Source: Ectocarpus siliculosus (lineage: Eukaryota > Sar > Phaeophyceae > Ectocarpales > Ectocarpaceae). From it: a stretch of DNA of 64,000 nt. Each line of letters opens with the position of its first letter. Position 1 is the stretch's first letter. Location of the stretch: NCBI GenBank assembly GCA_000310025.1, contig FN649750.1, positions 985,824 through 1,049,823 of the forward strand. Direction: 5' to 3'. A program made the position numbers and the translations under genes. The notes beneath the pieces were generated by a model. The model searched no databases, was not told where the DNA came from, and saw nothing but the letters and a program-made list of their open reading frames with translations. Shown here in pieces: positions 44,501-56,671 of this stretch.

Positions 44501-47500
44501 TGCTTCCCTTCAGTCAGTGAAACTTGGCGATCCTTACACCCATCAGCATGCATCGCATGCCCGGTTCGCATTTTGAGGGAAGCCCCCCCCCCCCCCCGGT
44601 TGGGTTTTAGTCGCTTGGCAACGACGGTGTCAATCAAGCCAATTCACTTAGTGAACTCGGCAACCAGGTTACCGCGTTTTTTTTCCTCTGTTTGGTTTTG
44701 GCGGTAACCGTTACGTTGGTCGCATCATGTTGTGCGGGTCGAGAATTCTCACTNNNNNNNNNNNNNNNNNNNNNNNNNNNNNNNNNNNNNNNNNNNNNNN
44801 NNNNNNNNNNNNNNNNNNNNNNNNNNNNNNNNNNNNNNNNNNNNNNNNNNNNNGTCGAATACCTCATGGGGCTTCGCGCTTGGTATTGTGCGAGCCTGGT
44901 CCGGTCAGAACCCGGCGTGCTCCGTCCCGGCTTTGTAGGGATGCGAGGTCAATGGTCTAATGACTACGGCATGCACGACTATGACACCCCCCCCCCCCCC
45001 TCGTATTCACAATGTTTTCTAGGTATTCGGAAACGAGGCTCGCCTCGGCCCGCATTCCAAGAACTTTACCATGGCCGGTCGGATGGCCAATGACGCTGAA
45101 CTCCTGTTTTGGCGAGATGCACGAGAAACGTGGACCAAGCATCTGAAGTCGGCGCAAGCGGTGTCGTGGAGTAGACTTCACCTCCCGAACTTCCCCGGCG
45201 TCGCCCGACTCTTTGCTCTCGAGCAAGAGTCATTGAAGTCGACCGGAACGGGCAAGAAACACCACCAGCTTCGGAGGAGTGGGCGGGCAGCGGGCAAGTG
45301 GGCGTTTGCTCTGAAGCGCGTTCTCAAGGCCAACTTCTACAAGCGCCTTGTAAACGGCAGCCTCGCGCAGAGGCTCATGCTCCACCAGCTGAAGGCCCTG
45401 GACAAGTGGGTTCGCCTTCTATCCGAAGGCGCTTCTCGCGTGGCTAGCCTTTTGATGAGGCTGGAGGGCCTGACGCGCTTCCGGATTTTCACCGAGACAC
45501 GTGTGCTTATCTGCACCGTTGACAGCACGGAGCGCATGGTGAGAACGATGGAAGAGGGAACACTGGAGGCCGCGATCGCGATCGGGCATGAGCTGGACGC
45601 GTCATCGTGCCGGCTCACTCTGGACACGGCTATCATGGACGAGGCGGCATGCGTTCTGGAAGCAGCTGTGCCCGTGCTACTTGCACTAGGAATCAAGAAC
45701 CTCACCCTTGTCGGTACGGTTTACGTGTTTCAGTGACCGGTGGCTCTTGGTTTGTGCGCGTGTGTGGGAATATCACGGTTTTGAGGTGGACACGTGTACA
45801 GTCATTCACAACACAGAGTCCTGCAAAAACAACGTTATCATTTGGAGAAATTCACCTGTGCACAAGATGAACTACTGTACCTTTGATCCTGAACCAGATG
45901 CTCTTTGTGATTGAATTCAGGTGACCAGCAGCAGCTGCAGCCCTTCTCCCAAGTACGCGAGAACGAAGCTGGCAAACACCACTCCAGGAGCCTGATGGAG
46001 CGCGCTCTTGACAGCGGCAGGGCAAACCAGTTCCTCGACCTGCAATACAGAATGCATCCAACACTGTGCCAGGTTTGATGCTTCCGTTGATGAGAACATA
46101 GCGCATTCACGATCCGTTCTCATCCAACAGCCCGGCTGGGGGAAGCGACGATGCTCCTTGCGGATAAACGACGATTTCGGAGCAAACGAGCACATATTTC
46201 ACGTTCTTCGATGATACATGCCCTCTACGGTATTGCTCGCGCAACAACTCATATTCCCATTATATTCCTGGCAACCGCGCGCAGGTGGTTTCCAGCACGT
46301 TCTACGACGGAAAGCTCAAGACTGCGGAGGAGCTCCGGCTTACGAGGATGTCCCACCAGCCATCCAAGTGGGTTCACGTCAGCGGTGGCGAGACCAAGCA
46401 TCAAGGACGGGTGAGTGAAGTGTTTGTGCGACCACACGCCAAATTTCTGCCAAGCTATTTTGTGGCATCTCGTGCAACGTCCTTAGACTGCATACCTCGA
46501 GTTCTTGATTTTACTGCCAGGTAAAAGACACAGAGCCCACCGTTGCTTTATGAGCGAAAAGGATGTATGAATATACTATTCGTCTTACAGCTCGCCACCA
46601 TTGTTGGTTGATTGATGTTCGCGTTCCTGATACACTGGCAGGGCTACTCCAACCACCTGGAGATTCCCAAAGTGGTGCAAGAGGTCAGGGCTTCTATGCA
46701 TCGATACGGTAGGGAGGCCGACATCCGCGTCATCACCTTCTACAACATGCAGAAGCGTGATCTCGAGCGGGAGTTCAAGGACAAGCCCGACATCAAGAAT
46801 GTTCGCATCGCATCGGTAGGACATTCATGTGTCTCTCCATTTTTAATATCTTGTGAGGGTATCACCGACAATGTATCAAAATACGAGTGCCCATCAACGA
46901 GGGTAGGTACCACTCCCGTTCTAGGGCAGGTACCACTCCCATTTGCCAGGGCTTCATAGAAGCCGAAATCAAACCGTTAGACTGTAGTCAGAGCTGTATT
47001 GCCTAACTGTAAGATTTCGGCTTCTGTATATCATAGTCGTGGGTTCGAAGCCCAGGCTGGACACCTTTGACTGACTAGTCTAATGGTTTGATTTCGGCAT
47101 CTATAGCTTGTGGACGAATATCCTGACTTCTCACTGTTTGCAGGCAAGTGATCGCTGCCTCGGGGGTGTTGGCCACCGAAGTAAGGTATTGTAGAATAAT
47201 GCTGTACCTCAATGTCGGTCACTTGTGTGTGATGGTAGTACTGTAGAAGGAGCAAGTTTCTTCGCTCATTCACACGTGAGGGGTGACGTGGTTTTCCGGT
47301 CCTCTCACAACAGTATGTATCATGCATGCCATGTAGTGCCTTTATCACAGATTTGGTGTTTGTAACGTGTTCGCGGGAATTCATTCGCCTACTGCTACCT
47401 CTACGCATGGAGAGTGGAAGTGTTTGCTCAAAATGAGACAAAGTGAAACTTGCCATTCAATTGCATCCTTGCCAAATTGTGGTCACGCCGTCTTCTGCGA

Positions 47501-47747
47501 ATCGTCATTGATCCCAAACGAAAAGGTGGACTCCTGCCAGGGATCCGACGCTGATGTGGTCGTCATTTCTACCGTCCGCAGTGGTGGAGTCGGCTACAAA
47601 CTTTCGGGGTTCATGACCGACCGCCGCCGAGTGAACGTGGCCATCTCCAGAGCCAAGGAAGAGTGCATTATCGTCGGCGATAAACACACTCTACGCTCAG
47701 GTGGCGGGGCCATGTGGCGTTCGGTTGCAGATCACTTCAAGTCGTGA
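41571..47747 (+). CDS. SF1 helicase, UPF1/DNA2 (AAA_11-AAA_12) type, multi-exon
   Basis: Phase-consistent exons are 42913-43546, 43823-43956, 45023-45713, 45921-46072, 46285-46410, 46642-46815 and 47526-47747 (stop). A possible 5' exon is 41571-42101. Motif I GPPGTGKST is split by an intron after the second Gly (43547-43822). Motif II is MDEAA near 45640. Motif III is GDQQQLQP at 45921. The QYRMHP motif is near 46048. FYDGKL follows at 46297, and RVITFYN at ~46725. VDSCQGSDADVVVIS, then VNVAISRAK, forms motifs V and VI in the last exon. This is an RNA/DNA translocase fold with every core motif present; the substrate is unknown. The 5' exon (PTAYLKVLDE) fits in phase but has no recognised domain, and its start is uncertain. 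A 100-N gap and a repeat copy lie in the intron 43957-45022, and a MITE in 46816-47525. Confidence 0.88.
44725..45000. repeat. Dispersed repeat, copy interrupted by the assembly gap
   Basis: ATCATGTTGTGCGG(G)TCGAGA before the gap, and GAATACCTCA(T/C)GG then GCATGCACGACTATGA and a C-run after it, match 61626-62000 in order and orientation. Confidence 0.85.
44754..44853. other. Assembly gap of exactly 100 N
   Basis: A run of 100 undetermined bases, i.e. a placeholder length. The homologous repeat at 61626 has ~204 bases between the same flanking words, so the true missing length is probably nearer 200. Confidence 0.97.
46908..46950. repeat. Short tandem duplication beside the MITE
   Basis: AGG(T/C)AGGTACCACTCCC(G/A)TT occurs twice, ~24 bp apart. 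Confidence 0.7.
46955..47106. mobile_element. 152-bp MITE with ~37-bp terminal inverted repeats
   Basis: Left arm 46955-46991 (CATAGAAGCCGAAATCAAAC, then CGTTAGACT) pairs with right arm 47071-47106 (CTGACTAGTCTAATGGTTTG, then ATTTCGGCATCTATAG). A further copy of the ATTTCGGCTTCT end is internal, and a tRNA B-box-like GGTTCGAAGCC lies at 47042. The flanks are GCTT on the left and CTT on the right; a 3-bp duplication is possible. It lies in an intron of the helicase gene. Confidence 0.75.
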
Positions 47748-47911
47748 TGTACACAAGTATCCCTGTGATGATGATATTTTCATAAGGAGCAAAAAACCGA
47801 ACGTTAGCCAGGGATCGATTCCGAGGTCTTGGCGGTTTTCAATTTGCCTGCACGGAGGCCTCCAACGTGGACGGGCGCGTAAAAGATTGTTCGATGTCAG
47901 TTTCTGTACCA

Positions 47912-48065
47912 TATAACGATTGATGTTCATTCTGAAGTCGTTTCGGGGGCGCGATTGCTGCCCTTTCCTACGAAGCAACATTCGATGATGATAGTGGCAT
48001 GGGTAGTGGGGTGTCTTGAGATGAACTTGCTGTAGCACGTGCAGTAGTACCGTGCATGTAGTAGA
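47912..48065 (+). repeat. Dispersed repeat, copy 1 (partner at 51283)
   Basis: GATTGATGTTC, TTTC.TACGAAGCA, ATAGTGGCATG and GTGTCTTGAGAT appear in the same order at 51283-51415. No gene is supported in 47748-52162; the frames at 48276-48530 (-) and 49462-50036 (+/-) have no recognised domain. Confidence 0.65.
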
Positions 48066-51000
48066 TATATCTTCGGTATCGTTGGGGTTGTGGTGGTTTC
48101 GCGAAGAAAATCTTTGCGAGTCGTTTCTCCAATCAACCAACATGTTCTTTGTAGCAACTGTCCCAGGAAACCCCCTCTGCGCTACCATCTGCAACGTACT
48201 ACAGCGACACCAAACCTCGCCGGCTTGGTTGGGCATGTACAAGAATATTCTAATCTCCAAGTTCCGAGGAACACCTTACAGCCCTCCTATTGGTGACCTT
48301 CCACATCCCATGATTGGACTCTGGATGGGTGAAGAGGGTTTTCGCGGGATTGTTAGAGTAATGCCAGCTTGAGAGTGAGGCACGACAATATTGGTATTTC
48401 GCGTCCGCGAGGAAACGATTCGGTCAAACACCCGCTCAAACGAAAGCTGGCGCGGAAAGTTTACTTCGATGACAAACCTGTCTCCATCGGTCGTGTCAAT
48501 CTGTATGGTGGATGGCAAGCACCGTACCAATGATGACCCTCAGGGTACAGTAGCGGGCGAAATAGCCACACGTATGCTTGCTTTTGCTCAGTCTAATTCA
48601 CAATAATTCTAGACCTGCACAGGTTCCACAGCAATCACCCTTGTTGTGTCCAATATGGTGGCAATACATGAACACGAAACCATGGGCAAACTGGTGAAAG
48701 AGTAGAAGGAGCGGCGCGGTCCTGGAATTTTCCCCGCTTTTCCCCTCGTCCACATGGCAGTAGTGTAGGTTTTGGTCGGGTGAATGGTCAACGCACGCAA
48801 TGGCAGAGGTGGTTCTTTGGATCACACGCCCAACTCGGGGCAAAAACTCACATTCGAGGACGCCTGCCAAACCACGGGAGTCCATTTCAGCCTACACCAA
48901 CGCTAAGCTGCAGAGAATTGAAGGTGTGGACTATTCGCCGCAACACTTCTGTTTCGTTAGTATCAAGTTTCCGCGTGTACACGCCATCGTCTTTCCGAGC
49001 ACCAATCCACGTTCCCATCGAAGTATCGTGAGACGTGGTAGTCCATCACGATTCAAGCCGCCGCGAGCCCTGTAATTCAAATATATGTCGCTGCTATCTT
49101 TCTGGACCTTACAATATATTTCACCCGTAGACGGTATTCCTCCCCTGGACGTACTACATGAACACCCCCGGCAAATACTTTCCGTAGAGTGAAGTTCAGC
49201 CGCCGAGTGAAATAATGTCGTCGAGGTGTAGCAAGAAGTGTCTCCAACGGCTGGGCAAGGGTACTCGAAGCCTATGATCTGGACACGGTCAAATCGAAAT
49301 GAGTAAAGACTCAGGGTCGCAGCACACCAGGAGCTGAGGCCATGTACCCAAGCTAAGCGCGGTCGCCGATGCCGGCATGCTGCCCACAATGTGTGGGCTT
49401 GCCGGAGATCAAAGGGCGGTAGCACCTGTAGCTGCATGTTCCCTTTGGTGTTCGCATCGTCATGGCAACGAGCCCAAAACGAATCCAGTGCTCACGAACG
49501 ACAGCACCGAAGGGTTTCAAACAAGTGTCAAAATGCCGTTATCATTTGTTGTACATTTCGCGGAGGAATGATGCAGGACTGCTCGCTCTATGGTATAGAC
49601 TGTGGTACATCGAAATATCAGAGCCGTTCGACGTTGACCCTGCTCTTGGTCGCCCGAAAGGATTCACCGGCATCGCAAGCGCCATGGCAGTGCGATACAC
49701 AGACGCATGTGTTGTAGAGGCCAATCACCGAAGCATGATGTGCACTCTTGCATCATGTGTACTTGCTGTTGGTTCGGTGTATGGTTGGTCGCTGACATGC
49801 CAACCGGGAGCCGCCGACGATGTGCGTTTGCCTTGGAAGTGCAGAATAACACAATCAATCGCAGGCATGCTAAGTATGTAGTACCTTGGAAAGGCCCGCG
49901 AGAGACTACCGCCAAAATGAACCTCCGTCGCGTACCCACTTCGGCCGGCCTGACCGACTGCTCTCTCATAGCAGCGGGAACAACGATCAAGCCGTCCAAG
50001 CTATCCAGTTGCTGCAACGCAAACACATTCACGTGAGATCCTCGGTTTCAGGGCTATTGTCTTGACGACAGAGAAATAGCAATGGGAACCCACTTTGTCG
50101 ACGACTCCCTAGCCTCATGAGTCACAGGTCCGTGGTTTGTGATTTTCTCGTCGCAATTTAGGTGATTGCTTTTATACCATCGGGGCCTCCCCCTGTCTCT
50201 CACACTCACTCTCTGTGCCTGTCATGTCTATAGAAAAGCTCATTCTTTCAAGTCACTCTGCTGCGGCAGGTTCCAATGTGAGGTCAGACACTTCAAAGAT
50301 CAACATGTCTGGACCTGAAATAACGTCGAGCAGGCGAGCTCCACATCAGGCTCGAAGCAATGTGTGTATTTATGAATGTGTGTCTTTGGTGACAACGTCG
50401 GTGATTCTCCGATATATAGAGATTCATCGGACGTGGTGCACGAGTGAATTTTGCTAGCCATGTCGTCCAAGTTTCAGTGTCTTCATTTGGGGACCAATCA
50501 TGTACGCTTCATGGCCGCCTCGACAACCAGGGTGGAGGATGCGATGTAAATCCGAGACTCTGATGATTTTGAATCGCTTGCATCACGCATTCGGGTTTTG
50601 ATGTGCTTGGAGCATCTGTCGAGTCAATACGATTCAAACCCCACGCTGTGGCGCACACGACAAGGATGGGTCCGGTTGTAGATAGCATTGACTCGGCAAA
50701 TTTGGTGAAACGTGCATGCCTGCTGCCTTTCGCCTCGTCCCGTGTACTCCTACCTGAACAGACCACAGCACGAGGCCGGTCACCTGCAGGTCTCGCGCGT
50801 GCTGGTATTGTATCGAACGACAACACTCGATCTGTGAAGGCTTCCCCCGGAGTACTGCTAGGATACCGCGAGCGTTGAACGGCATACAGAGACAATCGCC
50901 CCCGGGGGCTCCTCCGCGCCAAGCTCCCTGGAAAAAGATAACCCGGAGAGTGTTCTCGACGCCGTCACCGCCGGTAGGGGAGATTGCGGCTCCGACTGCA

Positions 51001-51124
51001 ATGGTTGGAACGCCGCTGCATGGACTGCCTTCATGTCCCCGTGGACCAGAGTCGCACGGGAGGAGGGTGGCGGCAGCGGTGGCGACGGCGGCTGGGATGG
51101 ATCACCGTACACGCGCCCATCCCA

Positions 51125-51165
51125 AGCCCCGGCGGCGGAGACTAGCGGCGACTAGCGGTGACTAG
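51125..51165. repeat. Short tandem array GACTAGCGGY
   Basis: Four near-identical 9-10-bp units in a GC-rich patch at 50930-51260. Overlapping frames there look composition-driven. Confidence 0.75.
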
Positions 51166-51282
51166 CGGCTTTGACTGGCGACAACCGCTGCTGGACCAGC
51201 CGCGGGGGCGTCGTCGCCGCCGATGGGAGAGATGGAGGCTCCAGCTCCGTTGGCGAAGAAAACGACAACCTCTGTAAGATGG

Positions 51283-51415
51283 TGATTGATGTTCGAACTC
51301 TGAGGTTATTTTGGGGGAATGGTTTTGCTTTTCTTTCTTACGAAGCAGAAGTCGATGCTATTAGTGGCATGTGTATGTCGGAGAGTGTCTTGAGATATTC
51401 GTGCTGAGTACAGTG
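51283..51415 (+). repeat. Dispersed repeat, copy 2 (partner at 47912)
   Basis: Same block order as copy 1. One frame reads NGFAFLSYEAEVDAISG, faintly like an RNP1 motif, but the partner copy does not preserve it, so I do not call a gene. Confidence 0.6.
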
Positions 51416-53207
51416 TACATGTAGATACAGTTCAGGAAGTAAATTATCTCTCGCAATGCTTGGCCTGGAAATCTCTACATATCAATGTTGCCCCGACAGT
51501 ACCCATTTCCTGAAAATCGAACACGTTTCCCTTTCCTCTCACGGTGCTATTGAAAGGCGTGGGGCGGGTTACCTCTATCAGCTTTGACCGCAGAGAACTT
51601 CACACTACACTACAGTATGGCACTACAATACATATCACGGTTTCAGGCACGAGAATATGCCTGCCAAGAAATCAAGTGTCGAAACCGATCTGTACCGCTG
51701 TACAATACACTGCTGTACATACGGCACTGTACATACGGCAAAAGTCACACAGGGGACCGATGGTAAGAAAATAAGCTATGTGTGTGTATGCTCTTCGTGT
51801 GTGCTCTTCGTGTCCAGCAACTAGAATATTGTACCATAGAAATAGTCTAGACACACTGGGAAAGTGTGCCACCATCGTAAAGTAAGTAACCGCGTTTTTC
51901 GTCTCTTCGCAGCAGTACACAATTTATTGGAATGGCCACGTCCATGATCACACTTCTTGGGAACAGATGTCCAGAAGACTTTGCGGTGAGTGTTCGAGTC
52001 TGTACACTGCAAGATTGGTGACCCCAACAACACCTTATTTGCGGATGCAGGACCTGCTGCACAATTGATCCGAGAGTGCATGCGGCCCGATCAGCCTGAC
52101 ACCCGAGTAGGAACTCTCGCGCGGAGAACCAACCACAACGCCTCCCGCCAATAGCGCGCGCCTAAGGGTACGGGCGCGAATATTTGCAATCCATGGATTA
52201 TAAAAGAGAACCACAGTGCCAAAACATCCGGACGGATCGAAACCCCGGGAAACCGCCCGGAGTGTCCCCGAAGAGGTTCTCCTCTCTCCCTCTCAAATTC
52301 AATATTATCTCGGAGCCTGGATCTAACGCCCGTTGTCTTCGGAAGCAGAGCTCTCGTCTGCAGCAACAGCCTCAACAGTCCATACTGCCATACTGGCACA
52401 TATTTCACGCCAAGGCCACCCTTCGCACCCGGGATGCCCAGGAGACGCTAGGCCTCAGAGGAACAGGAGGACACGACGACACACAACGCCCCGTACTTAG
52501 AGGAGTGCTCGTCTCTCTCTGTGTGTGTGTCTATCCGCGTGTGGTGCTGCTGTTGTTGTGCGTTTCTGCTGCTGCAAGCAATTGTTGCTGTAGATTTTGT
52601 GAACTACATACAGCAGTATTCTTTTTTTGGTAGATATAACCTGCTGCACGGTGCTGCCGTGATGGATGTCAGTCATCATGGGGCCGTCAAAATCTGTAGG
52701 CATCGTTTAGTTCGCACACCGCAGGCCCGCTCAACAAACTCGAGACGCGGCTCACACGGTTTTCTTCGCAGAGCACACAGGTCGACAAGCACAGATAGAC
52801 GCAGAAAAAAACAAAACAGAACAATCAATATCCAACAGCGATTTGATGATAGACTGACCCCCACCAAAAAAAGAAAGGGACCTGGATATGACCCCAACAC
52901 GGCAAAAAAGGGGGCGGAAGAAAGAAAAGAAAAGGAAATGGAACAAAAGAAATAAAAACAGGACAGGAACCAGATGGCCCCATCGAACGCTACACCGCAA
53001 CAACCAAATAGACATACAAACACAAAATCGACAACATCACAGACGGCGATCGGCGCAAAAACGCCGAAGCGAAAAATAAACAACACACCGAGCCTTGACC
53101 TGCCGCCGGGGGGGGACAAAACATCGTTCAGGCATATGCCCCGGTGACGTCGTAAACCTAGGGCCGCGTACCGCTACTCACGTACCCCAAAGTATGCAAC
53201 ACCGAAA

Positions 53208-56200
53208 CTAGAGTTGGGACCCCGAAGTCGCGGCTCTCTTGCTACCCCCTCTTGTGTATCTTTCTGCAGCGCCAGGTCGTCTTTTATTACTTGTCCTAGC
53301 GGGCAGGCGAACAGTTCCAGGGTTGGCCATGAAGAGAGCCGCCCCCCGCCCTCCCGTCGTTGTAGTTCCTACCCCGCCTGCTTGCACATTGACCATCGTC
53401 AGAAATTGGTCCACGAGGGCTACGGCGACTGTCGGTGAAAAGCGATCAGACAAAATACTCGCGGCTTGCCCGAGCTTCTTCGTTACGTCGGCGTACAACA
53501 CTTGTCTATCCTGGTCCGTGGGCCCCTTCTCCTTCAAGTCCAACAGGACCGTCTGCACCGTCTGGCTGCTCCCAACGAAAGACTTCCACCTCCCGCTGCA
53601 TCCCCCCACCCCCTCTCCCTCTCCCTCTCCCGCCGCCCCGTCCACTTCTCTCGCAGCGTGGCGGTTGGATACCACCCACCGAGGGCGGGCGACATCCGGC
53701 CAGTCCTGCTGCGGTGTTCCCCTCGCCTTTTCCGTCAGCCAGTGCTCGTGCAGGAGGCCTACGTGGAATCTGAATCGGGGGCTGTACATCATCGCCGCCC
53801 ACACATGGCGACAAAATAGCCTGAGAGTTTGGAGTGTGCGGCACTGGCAGAGATGGCTACCGTCGGAAAAGAGCAAGACGAGGTAGTCGAAGGCCTTGTC
53901 ATCACGCTGCTCGTGAATCCCGAAGACGTAAATGGCGTCGCAAAGCTTGTCCTCGATGTACTCGAACGTGCGCCCCGAAGCTGCCGCGCGTTCTGGTCCA
54001 TCCACCTCCCCACCACCCATCTGGCAAAACGTGATGGCCGCGGTCATCTCTTGCTCCATGAACCGCCGCGGCCAGCCCGCGATGGAGAACTCGCAGGACT
54101 CGAGCACACTCTTGAAAGCGGTCGCTGGTGGAGCCGCCATCCGATTAGGCGGCAGATGGTCGATTGCGTCACGCAGCATGGCGGCATCCTTCTGGGAACA
54201 GATGATGCCCGAAAAGTACTTCGCCACGTCCAAAAGCGAGGAGCGCGAGTTGCACCTATCCCTGATGAGGGCGTTTTGGCCTGTTGTGTGTGCGGCGGAC
54301 AAACACGCAAGAAGCGACACACAAACCAAACCGTAGGTTAGTGATTGGTGTCATCAGACATCGTTGAAGTCGCAGTACGCCAAACGACTGAAAGAGAAGC
54401 CTATGACTTGACGCACCCATCGCCACAGATGTATGTACACGTGAGCCGGACGATCGCAGTGCACCGACCAAGTACATCAATCCCGAACAACAGGGGCCGG
54501 ACAACAGCCACATGTTTCGAAGAGGTCGTAAACATTAGCGTCATGTAGGGAGTTGTTTACTGGTCATCCACTGACGGCGTACGATAAATTCGTCCAGAAG
54601 CACTCACCAATGGCATAGTAAATAGGGGGCAAGGAAGATAGCCGCCCCCAACCCCTACAGACGTAGAAAAACTCCCAAAAACAACGACAACGCTATATGC
54701 GCTGTCGTTCTCGAACAAAACGCTCATGATGGCAGATGACGCATACACGCACCTTCAACTCTTGATGTCGTCCACGAACCCACGGAGAACACCAGGGGCG
54801 ACACATATTCCGCCCACCGTGCACGGTCGTCATATACTACTTGCATGTACTTCTCCGCCTTCGGGTACTTTTCGATGAGGGCGTTGAACTTCCGTTCGAA
54901 CTTCGCCAATGACAGCTGCTGACGCACACACCTGAACTCGTCCATGAAAGGCTGCGGAAAACACAAACGACGTGGGCCGGGTGGGTGTTGCGTGAGTTGG
55001 GGCCTTTGCGATATGGGCTACCGGTCTGTACGATTGACTGCCACCAACAACCCCGTACACTTCGTTAGCGCTAAGGCGAGACGAGGAGAGGGTTGAAAAA
55101 ACTCAGCGACATACCATTGGTGCTTACAACCTGCTGCTGCTGCTGCTGCTTTTTCTGTGTGCACTGGACGTCGTGAGGTATGTTTCCGTCGAAGCCGAGG
55201 TCGTCTCCGCATCACGGTCTACGCAGAGACGCTGGATATCACTCTTCCAAGTAGGCGACACTGATCCATGACAACGCACCAACTCGCACAGGGGATACAA
55301 GCGGGAGTGGGGGAGGGGGGCTAGAGTGGGCAGCGTACGTCGCGCGACCAGGACAATACGAGAGGCCAGACTAACCACGCCAACACACACAGTAGAGCGC
55401 ACCTTCATGTACCCACCAAGGACTTTAGCGAGGGCCTTGATAACGTTCTGGTTGAGGTGCCATAAATTGCGCCTCGCCAGCGCGTCCGGGAACACCTCTC
55501 GCACCGCCGCCGTCATCGCCGCGTCCGCGTCCTGGATGAAGGTATCCGGCTGCTTCCCGCGAGACTCCAACGCACTCTTCAACATCCACAGGAAAGTGTC
55601 CGTTGTGGTGTCGGCCGTTATGCTTTGGCCGACGATCCGCGTCCGATACTCCGAATCGACGACAGCGAGCACACCGAGAGGCATACGGTATCTGTTCTTG
55701 ACAGCGGTGTCGTCGTAGAGCGCAACGTGACCGTACCGATTCCAAAGCGCCACCTGCGTATTCGGAGCATGACGTCGAAGGGGATCGAGAGCACTTAATT
55801 GTGGGTGTGACGTGTGTTGGACGCGTCACAACGCACCCCCACCCTTGCCTACGGCGTGCTTTCGGTCAGACGTCCTACATTTGCGGACGGCGAAGCGGTA
55901 CGTGCGAGATGCTAAAATGAAAGCAAACCTTCCGGCTGGGGAATATTCGTATGGGGCACAACGACCGGCGACCTACCTGCTCTCTCGTTTGCCACCAGAT
56001 GTGCGTCAGGCGGCCGCTGTCATCCATCTTGATCTCGCACACTCCGCCGTCGGCCGTCGCGGCCATGACCTGAAATTGCAACATGTTAAGCGCCCGGAAA
56101 CATCGAGGGCATCAGCGCAAAACCACGACGACGGCACGGCACACATTTTTTACCTCCAACATTTCTTGGTTTGGTGTCATGGGGCATATATTCTCCCGGT

Positions 56201-56462
56201 TGTCACCTGCGATCGTATGTGTCTTGTCGCCCGGATACCGCCTTGAGCAAAACCCAACATCCCACACACAAACAAGAGAGGCAACAGTCTCAACGGACAC
56301 ATGGACACACCTCTTCGTACGCATCGGCAGCATCTCTCGGCTTCTCCGCCCCGTGCACAATGGCAGCTGCGTTCTGCACCGCGCGCTTGTTGATGTCGAT
56401 GTCGCTGTCCTCGTGCAACGCCTTCATTGCTTTCGTCACCTCTTTTGGCTTCATCCCATGAC
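53208..56462 (-). CDS. MULE transposase with SWIM zinc finger, multi-exon, 5' end not found
   Basis: Phase-consistent exons are 56462-56311, 56069-55977, 55753-55403, 54951-54753 and 54280-53208 (stop), giving at least 621 residues. Exon 1 found reads HGMKPKEVTKAMKALHEDS, typical of the region before the MULE core. Exon 2 ends RLTHIWWQTREQ. Exon 3 is the MULE domain: LYDDTAVKNRYRMPLGVLAV, then FLWMLKSAL, FIQDADAAM, VFPDALARRNLWHLNQN. Exon 4 ends in SVGSWTTSRVE. The last exon begins GQNALIRDR and contains the SWIM finger CQCRTLQTLRLFCRHVW. The C-terminus is basic and low complexity (GEGEGEGVGG near residue 230 of that exon; TSNKRRPGAAERY near the end). No stops interrupt the assembled exons. 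It cuts and pastes DNA; DNA binding probably lies in the unseen N-terminus. First coding exon(s) must lie between 56463 and 58100. Confidence 0.88.
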
Positions 56463-56671
56463 CTGCGCCGTATGGGAGAGCCGGGAGCACAAAAATAAGT
56501 GGCGTGTCACAGACAAACAGGGTAACAATGTGGAGGCGACAGCAGTACCACGCTTCAAGGGCCGTTCGTCATGCGGCATCATGACTACCAACCATGACAA
56601 ACCGTGGGATACGACGGGAGCCACTGTAGACCTACTCCAACGAGTTCAATCTTCCTTGCCCCATATTTGAT

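Noticed and set aside
44634-45093. Open frames running through the N gap
   Set aside because: They exist only because undetermined bases are read as codons.
49462-50036. Possible gene in overlapping frames on both strands
   Set aside because: No domain, no phase-consistent splice pairs and no preference for either strand.
50875-51270. GC-rich frames of 84-96 codons on both strands
   Set aside because: Pro/Arg/Ala-rich readings in several frames reflect local GC-rich short repeats (GACTAGCGG, GGCGGC) rather than a protein.
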